Shown here in pieces: positions 39,095 to 47,559 of a DNA stretch of 64,000 bases (positions are counted from its first letter, which is position 1; every line of letters begins with the position of its first letter). Location: contig SVRM01000004.1 of NCBI GenBank assembly GCA_015064785.1, forward strand, positions 1 to 64,000, in the 5' to 3' direction. The DNA comes from Oscillospiraceae bacterium. Its GTDB lineage: Bacteria; Bacillota; Clostridia; Oscillospirales; CAG-272. A program made the translations under genes and the position numbers. The notes under the pieces are model-generated. The model was not told where the DNA came from, ran no database searches, and was given only the letters and a program-made list of their open reading frames with translations.

Positions 39095-41218
39095 ATGAAG
39101 CAATGGATTTTTTCCACGGACACCAATTCCGGTTTCGCACCGCTGACGCTGACCCCCAAAACAGACGATGCGCCGCGGATGTACCGGCTGGATGACGTAG
39201 ACTGTGCCGACGGAATCTGCGGCATCCGCATCTGCTATGACCGTGCCGACGGCTGTACGCAGGTCCGGGTTTGTGACAGTGACGGCACCGTTTACGGCAT
39301 CGTCATGGCGACCTCTTATGTCGGCGAGCAGGTTACCTATGCCGATATCGCGCCGATCACCGGCACAAAAACGCTGTATCTGGTGCCGGAGGGCAAACTG
39401 AACCTTCTGCGCGTGGAGCTGCTCGATCACTCCCCGTATGACGACATTGCCTACGAGCCGATTCCTGAGGAATGTGTCATTGACAACGGACATGAAACGT
39501 GGGTTGCCGTGGACGAGCTCGGACGTGCGGTCAAAAATTGCGAGGATGTCGGACGCCGCCGTATGGACCGTCAGGTTGGTATTTTCTACTGGACGTGGCG
39601 TGACCAGCAGTCCTCGCCCGAGCCGCTCAATCTGACGCAGGTTCTGCGCGAATATCCGGGGGCGGAATACAACGAAAACCATCCTGTCTGGACGAAAAAC
39701 GGCCGCCCGACCATCACCAACTGGAACGAGCCGCTGTACGGCTACTATCTGAACCGCGATCCGTACATCATCCGCCGTCATGCGGTCATGCTTGCCAATG
39801 CCGGTGTGGACTTTCTGCTGTTTGACTGTACCAACGGCTCGCTGATCTGGAAGCAGTCGTATGAACCGCTGCTTGCGGGTCTGCGTGCGGCACGTGCGGA
39901 TGGTATTCGTGTGCCGAAAGTAGCATTTATGCTCAATTTCGGCATCGCAAAGACCTCCGAGGATATGCTCCGCACTTTGTATCAGGATCTATACAAGCCC
40001 GGACGTTATCGGGACCTTTGGTATATGCTCGACGGCAAGCCGATGATCATGGGCTACCGCGGCTCGCTGCCCGAGACCGGCGTCTGTGACTTTGATACGG
40101 CACTGCTCGATGAAATCCGCGATTTCTTTACGTTCCGTGCAGGACAGCCGTCATACGGCTTTGGCGATACATGGCCGGAGCCGATGTGGGGATGGCTGGA
40201 AAAAGCGCCGCAGCATAAATTCGGTGAGCGTGAGGACGGCTCCTGCGAGATGATGACCGTCGGTGTTGCACAGAACTGCAATGCACAGAAGCTGTGTACA
40301 TGCTTCAATGCACCGCATACCTTCGGACGCAGCTACACACACGAATTCGGCGAGGCTTTCCTTGACGAGGACTCCTACAAGTACGGCTACAACTTCCAGG
40401 AGCAGTGGGAACGTGCGCTTGATGTTGATCCCGACATCGTCTTTGTCACCGGCTGGAACGAATGGATCATGGGTCGCTGGCATGAACCGTGGATCGATGA
40501 TCCAAATTCCACACAGCTTGCATTTGTCGATCAGTACAATCTGGAATACAGCCGTGACATCGAACCCGATGCCGACGGTATCCGCGACAACTACTATTTA
40601 CAGCTCTGCTCCAACATTCGACGTTTCAAGGGTACCGGAAAGCGCCCGGCGGCATCTGCTCCGAAAACCGCCGTTTGTTTTGAAGATTTTGCAGATGCAG
40701 AACCGGTCTATTACAATGACCGCGGCACAACTGTTCACCGCGACTGCGACGGCTTTGGCTCCACGCACTATAAAAATGATACCGGCAGAAACGATATCAT
40801 TCGTGCAAAGGTTCTGCGCGACGAGCGGAATTTCTATTTCTATGTCGAATGTGCCGACGAGATTGTCATGCCCGATGCCGAAAACGGCATGATGCTTCTG
40901 CTCAACACCGACGGTGATCCTGATACCGGCTGGAACGGCTATAACTACGCCGTCAACCGCAAATCTGCCGGTAATGGATGTGCGATTGTGGAAAAGTGGA
41001 CCGGCAGTACATGGTGTGATCACACGGTTGTTCAGTATCTGTGTGAAGGAACGCGGATGATGCTGACCCTGCCGCGCGAGTTCGTCGGTCTTGTGTCGGA
41101 TCCTGTCACGTTCTCCTTCAAGTGGGTGGACAACATTCCGCTGGACGACATCATCGCATTCTACCGCGACGGTGATACCGCGCCGATGGGACGGTTTGCA
41201 TACCTTTATCAAAGCTGA
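39095..41218 (+). CDS. GH99-like/WbsX-like putative glycosidase with C-terminal CBM9-like region
   Basis: VGIFYWTWRD, ANAGVDFLLFDCTNG, GWNEWIMGRWHEPW; C-term DERNFYFYVECADEI ... NTDGDPDTGWNGYNYAVNR. Confidence 0.65.
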   Translation: MKQWIFSTDTNSGFAPLTLTPKTDDAPRMYRLDDVDCADGICGIRICYDRADGCTQVRVCDSDGTVYGIVMATSYVGEQVTYADIAPITGTKTLYLVPEGKLNLLRVELLDHSPYDDIAYEPIPEECVIDNGHETWVAVDELGRAVKNCEDVGRRRMDRQVGIFYWTWRDQQSSPEPLNLTQVLREYPGAEYNENHPVWTKNGRPTITNWNEPLYGYYLNRDPYIIRRHAVMLANAGVDFLLFDCTNGSLIWKQSYEPLLAGLRAARADGIRVPKVAFMLNFGIAKTSEDMLRTLYQDLYKPGRYRDLWYMLDGKPMIMGYRGSLPETGVCDFDTALLDEIRDFFTFRAGQPSYGFGDTWPEPMWGWLEKAPQHKFGEREDGSCEMMTVGVAQNCNAQKLCTCFNAPHTFGRSYTHEFGEAFLDEDSYKYGYNFQEQWERALDVDPDIVFVTGWNEWIMGRWHEPWIDDPNSTQLAFVDQYNLEYSRDIEPDADGIRDNYYLQLCSNIRRFKGTGKRPAASAPKTAVCFEDFADAEPVYYNDRGTTVHRDCDGFGSTHYKNDTGRNDIIRAKVLRDERNFYFYVECADEIVMPDAENGMMLLLNTDGDPDTGWNGYNYAVNRKSAGNGCAIVEKWTGSTWCDHTVVQYLCEGTRMMLTLPREFVGLVSDPVTFSFKWVDNIPLDDIIAFYRDGDTAPMGRFAYLYQS

Positions 41219-41227
41219 TACATAAAA

Positions 41228-41266
41228 ATTCCCGCCGCTCGCTTGAGTGACGGGAATCTTTTTTTA
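41228..41266. terminator. Terminator between convergent genes
   Basis: attcccg ... cgggaat then cttttttt on + strand. Confidence 0.7.
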
Positions 41267-43186
41267 CCAGCAGAACTGGTTCATGAATTCAACAAACCTG
41301 TGGACATCGAAGACCGGGTGAACCTCTTCTTCAATGCGTCCGCAGTAGGCAATCAGGCTGTCAATAACCGCCTGCGCCTCGTCGTACATGGCATCTGCCC
41401 GATAGGCACAGGCCTTTGCGTAAAGTGCGTATGCCTGCGCGTGATAAAGCAGATATTTCCATGACTGCCGGATGGTGGGATGCGTGTGCGGGGCTGCCAT
41501 GTTCTTTGTGATCGTTGGCAGGAAATCGTCGATGACAGTGGGAATCCCGGCAAAGATTCTCGCTTTGTCCTCATCCTCGATTGCACGGTCACGCCGCTGA
41601 TAAACGGGGTCGAACAGATCGGAGAGGACACCGAGATATCGTGCCGCCTTCATGCCGTCGGGACCGAAGGCCGATGTGAAATAGGAACGTGCGATATCGG
41701 AGAATACCGCATCGCGGTTCCACAGCGTTTCCGCCATCGCCAGCATCGGCAGGGAGGTCGGGAAGAAGCAGCGCTGTACCTGACAGCTGTTCATGCCGCC
41801 AAGACCGAGATTGGCAAGACTGTGCATGTCCCGGGCAAGCATTTTCGCCTGTGTGACCGAGCCGGGGTCGCTGTACGGATCCATGACCATGTGATAGTCA
41901 AAATCCATGCTGTCACCGGAGAAGGTCTTCTGCCATGCGCGCAGATGTGCGATGTTTTCGGCAGATGACTGCGGAAATTCCAGAGCATTTCTTTCATACG
42001 GTGCCGGTGCGGCATCCGCAATTTCTTCTTCGGTCAGATCGTAGGTTCCCGAGTAGGTACGGGTGATCGGCGCGAACATCAGCACAAACCGATCGGGATT
42101 CTCAATGACTTCTGTTTCGGGAGCCCAGAGCAGGTCGACATAGACAATGAAGACGATCTTTGTTTCAATGCCCTTTGCGCTCAGACGGGCATCCAGCTCG
42201 TTGAGCATCATGACATAGTAGTCAGAGGGATTCGCTTTACAGCGGTCACATTCACAGTGGTTGTTGACACCGTCCGCCAGCCAGAAATGCAGATAGTCAA
42301 TTTCCGGATGCGCCTCGCAGTAAGAGACGATATCGGATACCACCGCAGCTCTGACGGCAGGATTGGAGTAACAGAGATTGGTATTCAGCGGAACACCGCG
42401 CCAGAAGTCACGCACGCCGCCGATTTTTGCGAGAATCGGGGAGACGGTTTCGGGGGCGGGTCCATCCACCGGATCCCATGTAGTGCCGGGGATACCGAAC
42501 GGCTCGCATGTCCAGGAGTGACCGACCGCGTGATAGGTCAGCCCGCGCTTCAGGATTTCCGCGCGGAGCATATCGTACATGCCGTCCATTTCCTCATCCG
42601 TCAGCGCCTCTGCCGGCATATACGGATTGCAGGCGTGCCTGTACCAGCGCTCAAAGAAGACATAGGGCTTTTTGAACTGTACAAAGTAGCCGTTCATGGC
42701 GATCTTCGGCAGAAAATCGATCATGTCCGCGACATGCTCATAGGACACGGCACCCTCGATACAGACGGTGCGATGCCGGTAGGACGCCGCTTCTGCCAGG
42801 TATACGGGTTTGGCTTCGGGGATGCAGTGCGGAATGATTTCGCCGTCTGCACCCGGGCGTACAAATGCACATCCGAGCGCGCGCAGATACCGGTAAACCG
42901 CAATCAGAACACTGCGCGGATTGGTTCCGGTGATGATGCCGGCACCGCCGGAGACATTGATATAAATCGCATCGTCGCGGGCGGAATCGGACACCTGCGG
43001 AAGCAGCGGTGCAAACGCAGGGTCCATACCGATATAGAGCGCATTTTGGCTGTTTTCATCGTAATGGGCGGCTTTGATACGTGACACACGCGCATCACGG
43101 TCCATCTGCCGCAGACAGCGATGCAGCTCATCGGCGGCAAACGCAATGGCCAAATGACCGCCGAGCTGTATGAGTTTCCAGTTCAT
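41264..43186 (-). CDS. DUF4838 domain-containing protein (copy B)
   Basis: 640 aa; LNTNLCYSNPAVRAAVVSDIVSYCEAHPEIDYLHFWLADGVNNHCECDRC; close paralog of next gene. Confidence 0.82.
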   Translation of the reverse strand: MNWKLIQLGGHLAIAFAADELHRCLRQMDRDARVSRIKAAHYDENSQNALYIGMDPAFAPLLPQVSDSARDDAIYINVSGGAGIITGTNPRSVLIAVYRYLRALGCAFVRPGADGEIIPHCIPEAKPVYLAEAASYRHRTVCIEGAVSYEHVADMIDFLPKIAMNGYFVQFKKPYVFFERWYRHACNPYMPAEALTDEEMDGMYDMLRAEILKRGLTYHAVGHSWTCEPFGIPGTTWDPVDGPAPETVSPILAKIGGVRDFWRGVPLNTNLCYSNPAVRAAVVSDIVSYCEAHPEIDYLHFWLADGVNNHCECDRCKANPSDYYVMMLNELDARLSAKGIETKIVFIVYVDLLWAPETEVIENPDRFVLMFAPITRTYSGTYDLTEEEIADAAPAPYERNALEFPQSSAENIAHLRAWQKTFSGDSMDFDYHMVMDPYSDPGSVTQAKMLARDMHSLANLGLGGMNSCQVQRCFFPTSLPMLAMAETLWNRDAVFSDIARSYFTSAFGPDGMKAARYLGVLSDLFDPVYQRRDRAIEDEDKARIFAGIPTVIDDFLPTITKNMAAPHTHPTIRQSWKYLLYHAQAYALYAKACAYRADAMYDEAQAVIDSLIAYCGRIEEEVHPVFDVHRFVEFMNQFCW

Positions 43187-43227
43187 TGCGTGAATATCCT
43201 TTCAGAAAGAGGACGGATGTTCACGGA

Positions 43228-45150
43228 TTACTGAAACTTCCGCTTCATTGCCTGTACAAATTTGTAAACATCAAAGACAGGATGGATTTCGCACTCCACC
43301 TGGTTGTAGTAGGCAATCAGTGCATCGAGGGCAGAGGAAGCGTCTTCCTTCATGCCGTCGGCACGGTATGCACATGCCTTTGCGAACAGGGTCGATGCCT
43401 GTGCATGATAAAGCAGATACTGCCAGGACTTCTTAATGGTCGCATTGACGTGCGGTGCGGCGATGTTCTTTGTGATGGTCGGCATGAAATCGGCGATGAT
43501 GCCGGGAATCTTTGCAAATTCTCTTGCTTTGTCTTCGTCCAGGATCGGCTTTTCACCGCGCTGGTAAGCAGGATCAAACAGATCGGAGAGAATACCGAGG
43601 TAACGGGCGACCTTGATGCCGTCGGAGCCGAATGCGGCGGTGAAGTAATCGCGTGCGATATCGGAGAATGCCGCGTCGCGGTTCCACAGGGTTTCACCCA
43701 TGGCGAGCATCGGCAGGGAGGTCGGGAAGAAGATACGCTGGGTCTGGCAGCTGTTCATGCCGTTCAGACCGATGTCGCGCAGGTTGCGCATATCCTCTGC
43801 CAGAATCTTGGCGCAGGAGATGGAGCCGGGGTCGTTGTTTTCATCGAGCACCAGATGGTAGTCGTAGTCAAAGCTGTCACCGGAGAAAATCTCCTGCCAA
43901 CGGCGCAGACGGGCGACGTTTTCCGCAACGGAACGCGGCATTGTCAGCTTGTTCTTTGTGTACGGAGCCAGCTCGACTGCTGCCAGCTCTTCTTCGGTAA
44001 CGGTATAGGTCTTGGAATAGGTACGGGTGATCGGTGCAAACATCAGAACGAAACGGTCGGGATTGTTGATCTTCTGCTTTTCGGGTGCCCAGAGCAGGTC
44101 AACGTAAATCAAGAAGACGATCTTGGTATCGATGCCCTTGGCACTCAGGCGTTCATCCAGCTCATTGAGCATCATGACATAATAGTCGGCGGGGATTTCA
44201 CGACAGCGTTCACACTCACAGTGGTTGTTGGAGCCGTCTGCCAGCCAGAAATGCAGATAATCGACATCGGTATGCTCCTCGCAGTAGGAAACGATATCCG
44301 AAACAACCGACTGTCTGACTGCGGGATTGGAATAGCACAGGTTGGTGTTCAGCGGAACGCCGCCCCAGAAATCGCGCTTGCCGTTTACTTTTGCAAGAAT
44401 CGGCGCGATGCAATCGGGTGCTTCTCCTTCCACGGGCGTCCAGGTGGTACCGGGAACACCGAACGGTTCACAGGTCCAGGAGTGACCGACTGCGTGGTAC
44501 ATAAGACCGCGCTTTGTGATTTCTCCGCGGAGCATATCGTACATGCCGTCCATTTCAGCTTCCGTCATCGGTTCTGCGGGCATGAGGGGATTGGTGGTAT
44601 GGTTATACCAGCGGGTGAAGAATTCGTAAGGCTTCTTGAACTGTACGAAGTAACCGTTCATGGCGATCTTGGGGATAAAGTCGATCATATCGGCGACATG
44701 CTCATAGGAGACAGCGCCTTCGATACAAATCGCGCGGTGACGGTAGGAGGCTGCTTCTGCAACATAGACCGGCGTTGCTTCGGGAATGCATTTCGGGATG
44801 ATGTCGCCGTCCTTACCCGGACGAAGGAATGCGCATCCGAGTGCCTTTAAGTAGCGGTAAACGGCAATCAGTACGCTGCGGGGATTGGTACCGGTGATGA
44901 TGCCTGCGCCATTTGCAACGTTGACATAAATTGCATCATCGCGTGCGGGGTCGTCAACGGTGGGGAGCAGTGCTGCAAATGCGGGATCCAGACCGATATA
45001 AAGCGCGTTTTCGTTCTTTTCATCGTACTTGTCAGTCAGAATACGCGAAACGCGCGCACCTCTGTCCATGCGCTTCAGGTATTTGTTCAGCTCGTCGGCA
45101 GCAAATGCGACCGTGGTGTTGTCTCCGAGTTGGGTGAGTTTCCAGTTCAT
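43228..45150 (-). CDS. DUF4838 domain-containing protein (copy A)
   Basis: 640 aa; LNTNLCYSNPAVRQSVVSDIVSYCEEHTDVDYLHFWLADGSNNHCECERC. Confidence 0.82.
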   Translation of the reverse strand: MNWKLTQLGDNTTVAFAADELNKYLKRMDRGARVSRILTDKYDEKNENALYIGLDPAFAALLPTVDDPARDDAIYVNVANGAGIITGTNPRSVLIAVYRYLKALGCAFLRPGKDGDIIPKCIPEATPVYVAEAASYRHRAICIEGAVSYEHVADMIDFIPKIAMNGYFVQFKKPYEFFTRWYNHTTNPLMPAEPMTEAEMDGMYDMLRGEITKRGLMYHAVGHSWTCEPFGVPGTTWTPVEGEAPDCIAPILAKVNGKRDFWGGVPLNTNLCYSNPAVRQSVVSDIVSYCEEHTDVDYLHFWLADGSNNHCECERCREIPADYYVMMLNELDERLSAKGIDTKIVFLIYVDLLWAPEKQKINNPDRFVLMFAPITRTYSKTYTVTEEELAAVELAPYTKNKLTMPRSVAENVARLRRWQEIFSGDSFDYDYHLVLDENNDPGSISCAKILAEDMRNLRDIGLNGMNSCQTQRIFFPTSLPMLAMGETLWNRDAAFSDIARDYFTAAFGSDGIKVARYLGILSDLFDPAYQRGEKPILDEDKAREFAKIPGIIADFMPTITKNIAAPHVNATIKKSWQYLLYHAQASTLFAKACAYRADGMKEDASSALDALIAYYNQVECEIHPVFDVYKFVQAMKRKFQ

Positions 45151-45215
45151 CGGTGTGTGCCATCCTTTCGTGAAAATGAATAAATTCCTGGGGCAGATTA
45201 CCCCATCCTGTTTCC

Positions 45216-45244
45216 ATTATACCAAACAACGGTGCCAAAGTCAA
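45216..45244 (-). promoter_or_regulatory. Sigma-A-type promoter for DUF4838 pair
   Basis: Minus strand TTGACT - 17 bp - TATAAT. Confidence 0.75.
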
Positions 45245-45272
45245 GAGAAACAGGTAAAATCTGAAAAAAGTC

Positions 45273-45301
45273 TTGAAAAAAACACGGGTTTGTGGTATGA
45301 T
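45273..45301 (+). promoter_or_regulatory. Sigma-A-type promoter for ADP-ribosylglycohydrolase-family gene
   Basis: TTGAAA (45273-45278) - 17 bp - TATGAT (45296-45301). Confidence 0.65.
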
Positions 45302-45366
45302 AAAAATAAGACAGCGGTGAGGATGTCTCACCGCGACAGAAAACAGATATGAAAGGATTTTCAGCT

Positions 45367-46695
45367 ATGTTGATTTATCAGCCCTGGGTGCATACCGCAC
45401 CCGATATGTTGACCGAATGGGAACAGTGTCTGGACGAAGGTCATGATGTTGCCGCGTTCCGTGACATGTGCGAAACGATATCCCGCAGCGGACACGCGTG
45501 GGACGAAACCGCAAAAAAGATCACCGATCAGATGCTGAATGCACCCATCCGTGACGACTATGCGTATACGGAACCTTCTGACCTTGAGGGCATTCTCGCC
45601 GCACGTCCGGCGAAGCGTCATGCACTCCAAAAAGCCGATCCCGATACCATGCGTGAAAAGATCGTCGGTGCATGGACCGGGCGAATTGCTGGCTGTCTGC
45701 TCGGCAAGCCGGTTGAGGGTATGCGCCGTCCGCAGCTTTACACGCTTCTGCGCGGCACGGATAACTATCCGATGCACAAGTATATCACAAAGGGTGAATT
45801 TTCCGAGCAGCTGATTGCCGATGCGCATCTGAATGTCAACTCCACGTGGGCGGACAACATCGGCGGCATTGAGCCGGTCGATGACGATACCAACTACACA
45901 GTGTTCGGTATGAAGATGATTCAGATGTACGGCAAGAGCTTTACGCCCGGCGATGTCATGGAGGGTTGGCTGCGTCTGATTCCGTATCTCGATCTCTGCA
46001 CGGCAGAACGCATCGCGTACAGAAACGGTGCGATGGGTCTGATTCCGCCCGAAACCGCAACCTACTACAATCCCTTCCGTGAATGGATCGGCGCACAGAT
46101 CCGTGCAGACTTCTTCGGCTACATCAACCCCGGTGATCCTGCGGCAGCAGCAGATATGGCATGGCGCGATGCTTCCATTTCCCACATCAAGAACGGCATT
46201 TACGGTGAGATGTTCTGCGCAGCTATGATTGCTGCGGCAGCTGTCACCGACGACATCATGACGATCATTGAAGCGGGTCTGGACGAGATTCCCGCCGACT
46301 GCCGTCTGCGCCATGACGTGGAAAAGGTCATTGCGTGGTACCGCGAGGGTCTTGACCGTGAACAGATCATCGAAAAGATTCACGAAACCTACAACGAAAA
46401 CACGGCGCACGGCTGGTGTCACACCATTTCCAATGCGATGATCGTAACGATGGCTCTGCTGGTCGGTGAAGGCGACTTTGGCAAGTCTGTCTGTGCAGCA
46501 GTGCAGGCGGCATTTGATACCGACTGCAACGGTGCAACGGTCGGCTCGATTGTCGGTATGCGCAACGGTGCCGCAGGTATCCCTGCGTACTGGTCTGCTC
46601 CGTTCGGCGGTCGTCTCCTGACCTCCATCAAGGACAACAACAATGTTTCTGTGGATGAGCTGGTAGATCAGACGCTTGCCATCATGAAGCAGTAA
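45367..46695 (+). CDS. ADP-ribosylglycohydrolase (DraG) family protein
   Basis: GAWTGRIAGCLLGKPVEG, PVDDDTNYTV, FDTDCNGATVGSIVGMRNGA. Confidence 0.87.
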   Translation: MLIYQPWVHTAPDMLTEWEQCLDEGHDVAAFRDMCETISRSGHAWDETAKKITDQMLNAPIRDDYAYTEPSDLEGILAARPAKRHALQKADPDTMREKIVGAWTGRIAGCLLGKPVEGMRRPQLYTLLRGTDNYPMHKYITKGEFSEQLIADAHLNVNSTWADNIGGIEPVDDDTNYTVFGMKMIQMYGKSFTPGDVMEGWLRLIPYLDLCTAERIAYRNGAMGLIPPETATYYNPFREWIGAQIRADFFGYINPGDPAAAADMAWRDASISHIKNGIYGEMFCAAMIAAAAVTDDIMTIIEAGLDEIPADCRLRHDVEKVIAWYREGLDREQIIEKIHETYNENTAHGWCHTISNAMIVTMALLVGEGDFGKSVCAAVQAAFDTDCNGATVGSIVGMRNGAAGIPAYWSAPFGGRLLTSIKDNNNVSVDELVDQTLAIMKQ

Positions 46696-46728
46696 AAACG
46701 GCAAGAATGCCTATAACCAAACTTTCCC

Positions 46729-46757
46729 TTGCAATTTCGGCTGTTTTGCAGTATAAT
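46729..46757 (+). promoter_or_regulatory. Sigma-A-type promoter upstream of 16-codon ORF and leader
   Basis: TTGCAA (46729-46734) - 17 bp - TATAAT (46752-46757). Confidence 0.78.
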
Positions 46758-46820
46758 ATTCATTAAGGCGCAAAACGGTCCGAATTTGCAGTCAAATCAT
46801 TGTCGAAAGGAGTTGAAAGA

Positions 46821-46871
46821 ATGAACGTTATCATGAACGGATCCGAAACAAAAAAGGTGATTTTCATTTAA
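46821..46871 (+). CDS. Possible 16-aa leader peptide MNVIMNGSETKKVIFI
   Basis: SD aaaggag (46806-46812) 8 nt before ATG; complete short ORF ending TAA. Confidence 0.45.
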   Translation: MNVIMNGSETKKVIFI

Positions 46872-46919
46872 CTCCTGCGGCAGCAAAATGATACAGCTTC
46901 CCATCCTCGCGCGTGGGTA

Positions 46920-47115
46920 TGACCGGACTCTCAGCCGGTCACACCTGTCCTTGCACGGAGAGGGGGCGGCTCCTTGGCACAGGCAGGTGCGGCTGACCTG
47001 CTTTTGCCGGGTGTTTTGTTCCACAGGGGGACATGACACATCACGGAAACGGCGCGTGTCGTATCCGTAACAAAAGGAGACGGCACACCGGCATGTTCCG
47101 TGATACCGCACGGAA
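46920..47115 (+). promoter_or_regulatory. Structured 5' leader with alternative hairpins
   Basis: tgaccgg/ccggtca (46920-46926/46935-46941); gcaggt/acctgc (46983-46988/46996-47001); competing tcacggaa/ttccgtga (47041-47048/47096-47103) and ttccgtg/cacggaa (47096-47102/47109-47115). Confidence 0.45.
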
Positions 47116-47128
47116 GGAGCAGGTGAAA

Positions 47129-47422
47129 TTGGTTTACAAAAACGCCCGCGGCGTACTGCCGGACGCATTGATTGAAGAAATTCAGAAATATGTGGACGGT
47201 GAGTCGATCTACATTCCCGCGAAAACAGAAGGCAAAACAGAATGGGGTCACCGCAACGGCACAAAGGCCCGCTACGCGACAAGAAACGCGGAAATCCGTT
47301 CCTTGTTCGAGCGGAATGTGTCGGTTTCGGAAATATCGGATCGCTACTATCTTTCCTCGGATACGGTACGGAAGATCATCCGTGCCGCGGCGAAGGAAGG
47401 TGGGAGCGGAGACGGTTCGTGA
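47129..47422 (+). CDS. CD3324-like / Mor transcription activator-like HTH protein
   Basis: NARGVLPDALIEEIQKYVDGESIYIPAKTEGKTEWG ... VSVSEISDRYYLSSDTVRKII; TTG start 47129 spaced 9 nt from aaggag; upstream in-frame starts possible. Confidence 0.75.
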   Translation: MVYKNARGVLPDALIEEIQKYVDGESIYIPAKTEGKTEWGHRNGTKARYATRNAEIRSLFERNVSVSEISDRYYLSSDTVRKIIRAAAKEGGSGDGS

Positions 47423-47458
47423 AGCTGCGGTGAGATCCCGGAACGATCTCAAAACAAC

Positions 47459-47500
47459 AGGGATTGCAGTACAGGATGTGCGGCAATCCCTTTCGTTTTT
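47459..47500 (+). terminator. Intrinsic terminator
   Basis: agggattgc/gcaatccct (47459-47467/47483-47491) followed by ttcgttttt. Confidence 0.78.
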
Positions 47501-47501
47501 C

Positions 47502-47530
47502 TTGACATCCGGCGTAATCTGTGCTAAAAT
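47502..47530 (+). promoter_or_regulatory. Sigma-A-type promoter
   Basis: TTGACA (47502-47507) - 17 bp - TAAAAT (47525-47530). Confidence 0.75.
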
Positions 47531-47559
47531 GTAAGAAAAACAGATACAGGAGTATAATT

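Noticed and set aside
43186-44850. 554-aa plus-strand ORF antisense to DUF4838
   Set aside because: Antisense shadow; the tandem paralog gives a similar shadow at 41480-41968 and 42257-43084; low-complexity Cys/Gly/Asp-rich translation.
45361-46704. 447-aa minus-strand ORF antisense to the ADP-ribosylglycohydrolase-family gene
   Set aside because: Shadow ORF; opposite strand has clear DraG-family motifs and SD.
46797-47452. Minus-strand ORFs (161 and 173 aa) across the leader region
   Set aside because: Cys/Arg/Pro-rich translations, no SD or family resemblance; plus-strand promoter and regulator explain the region.
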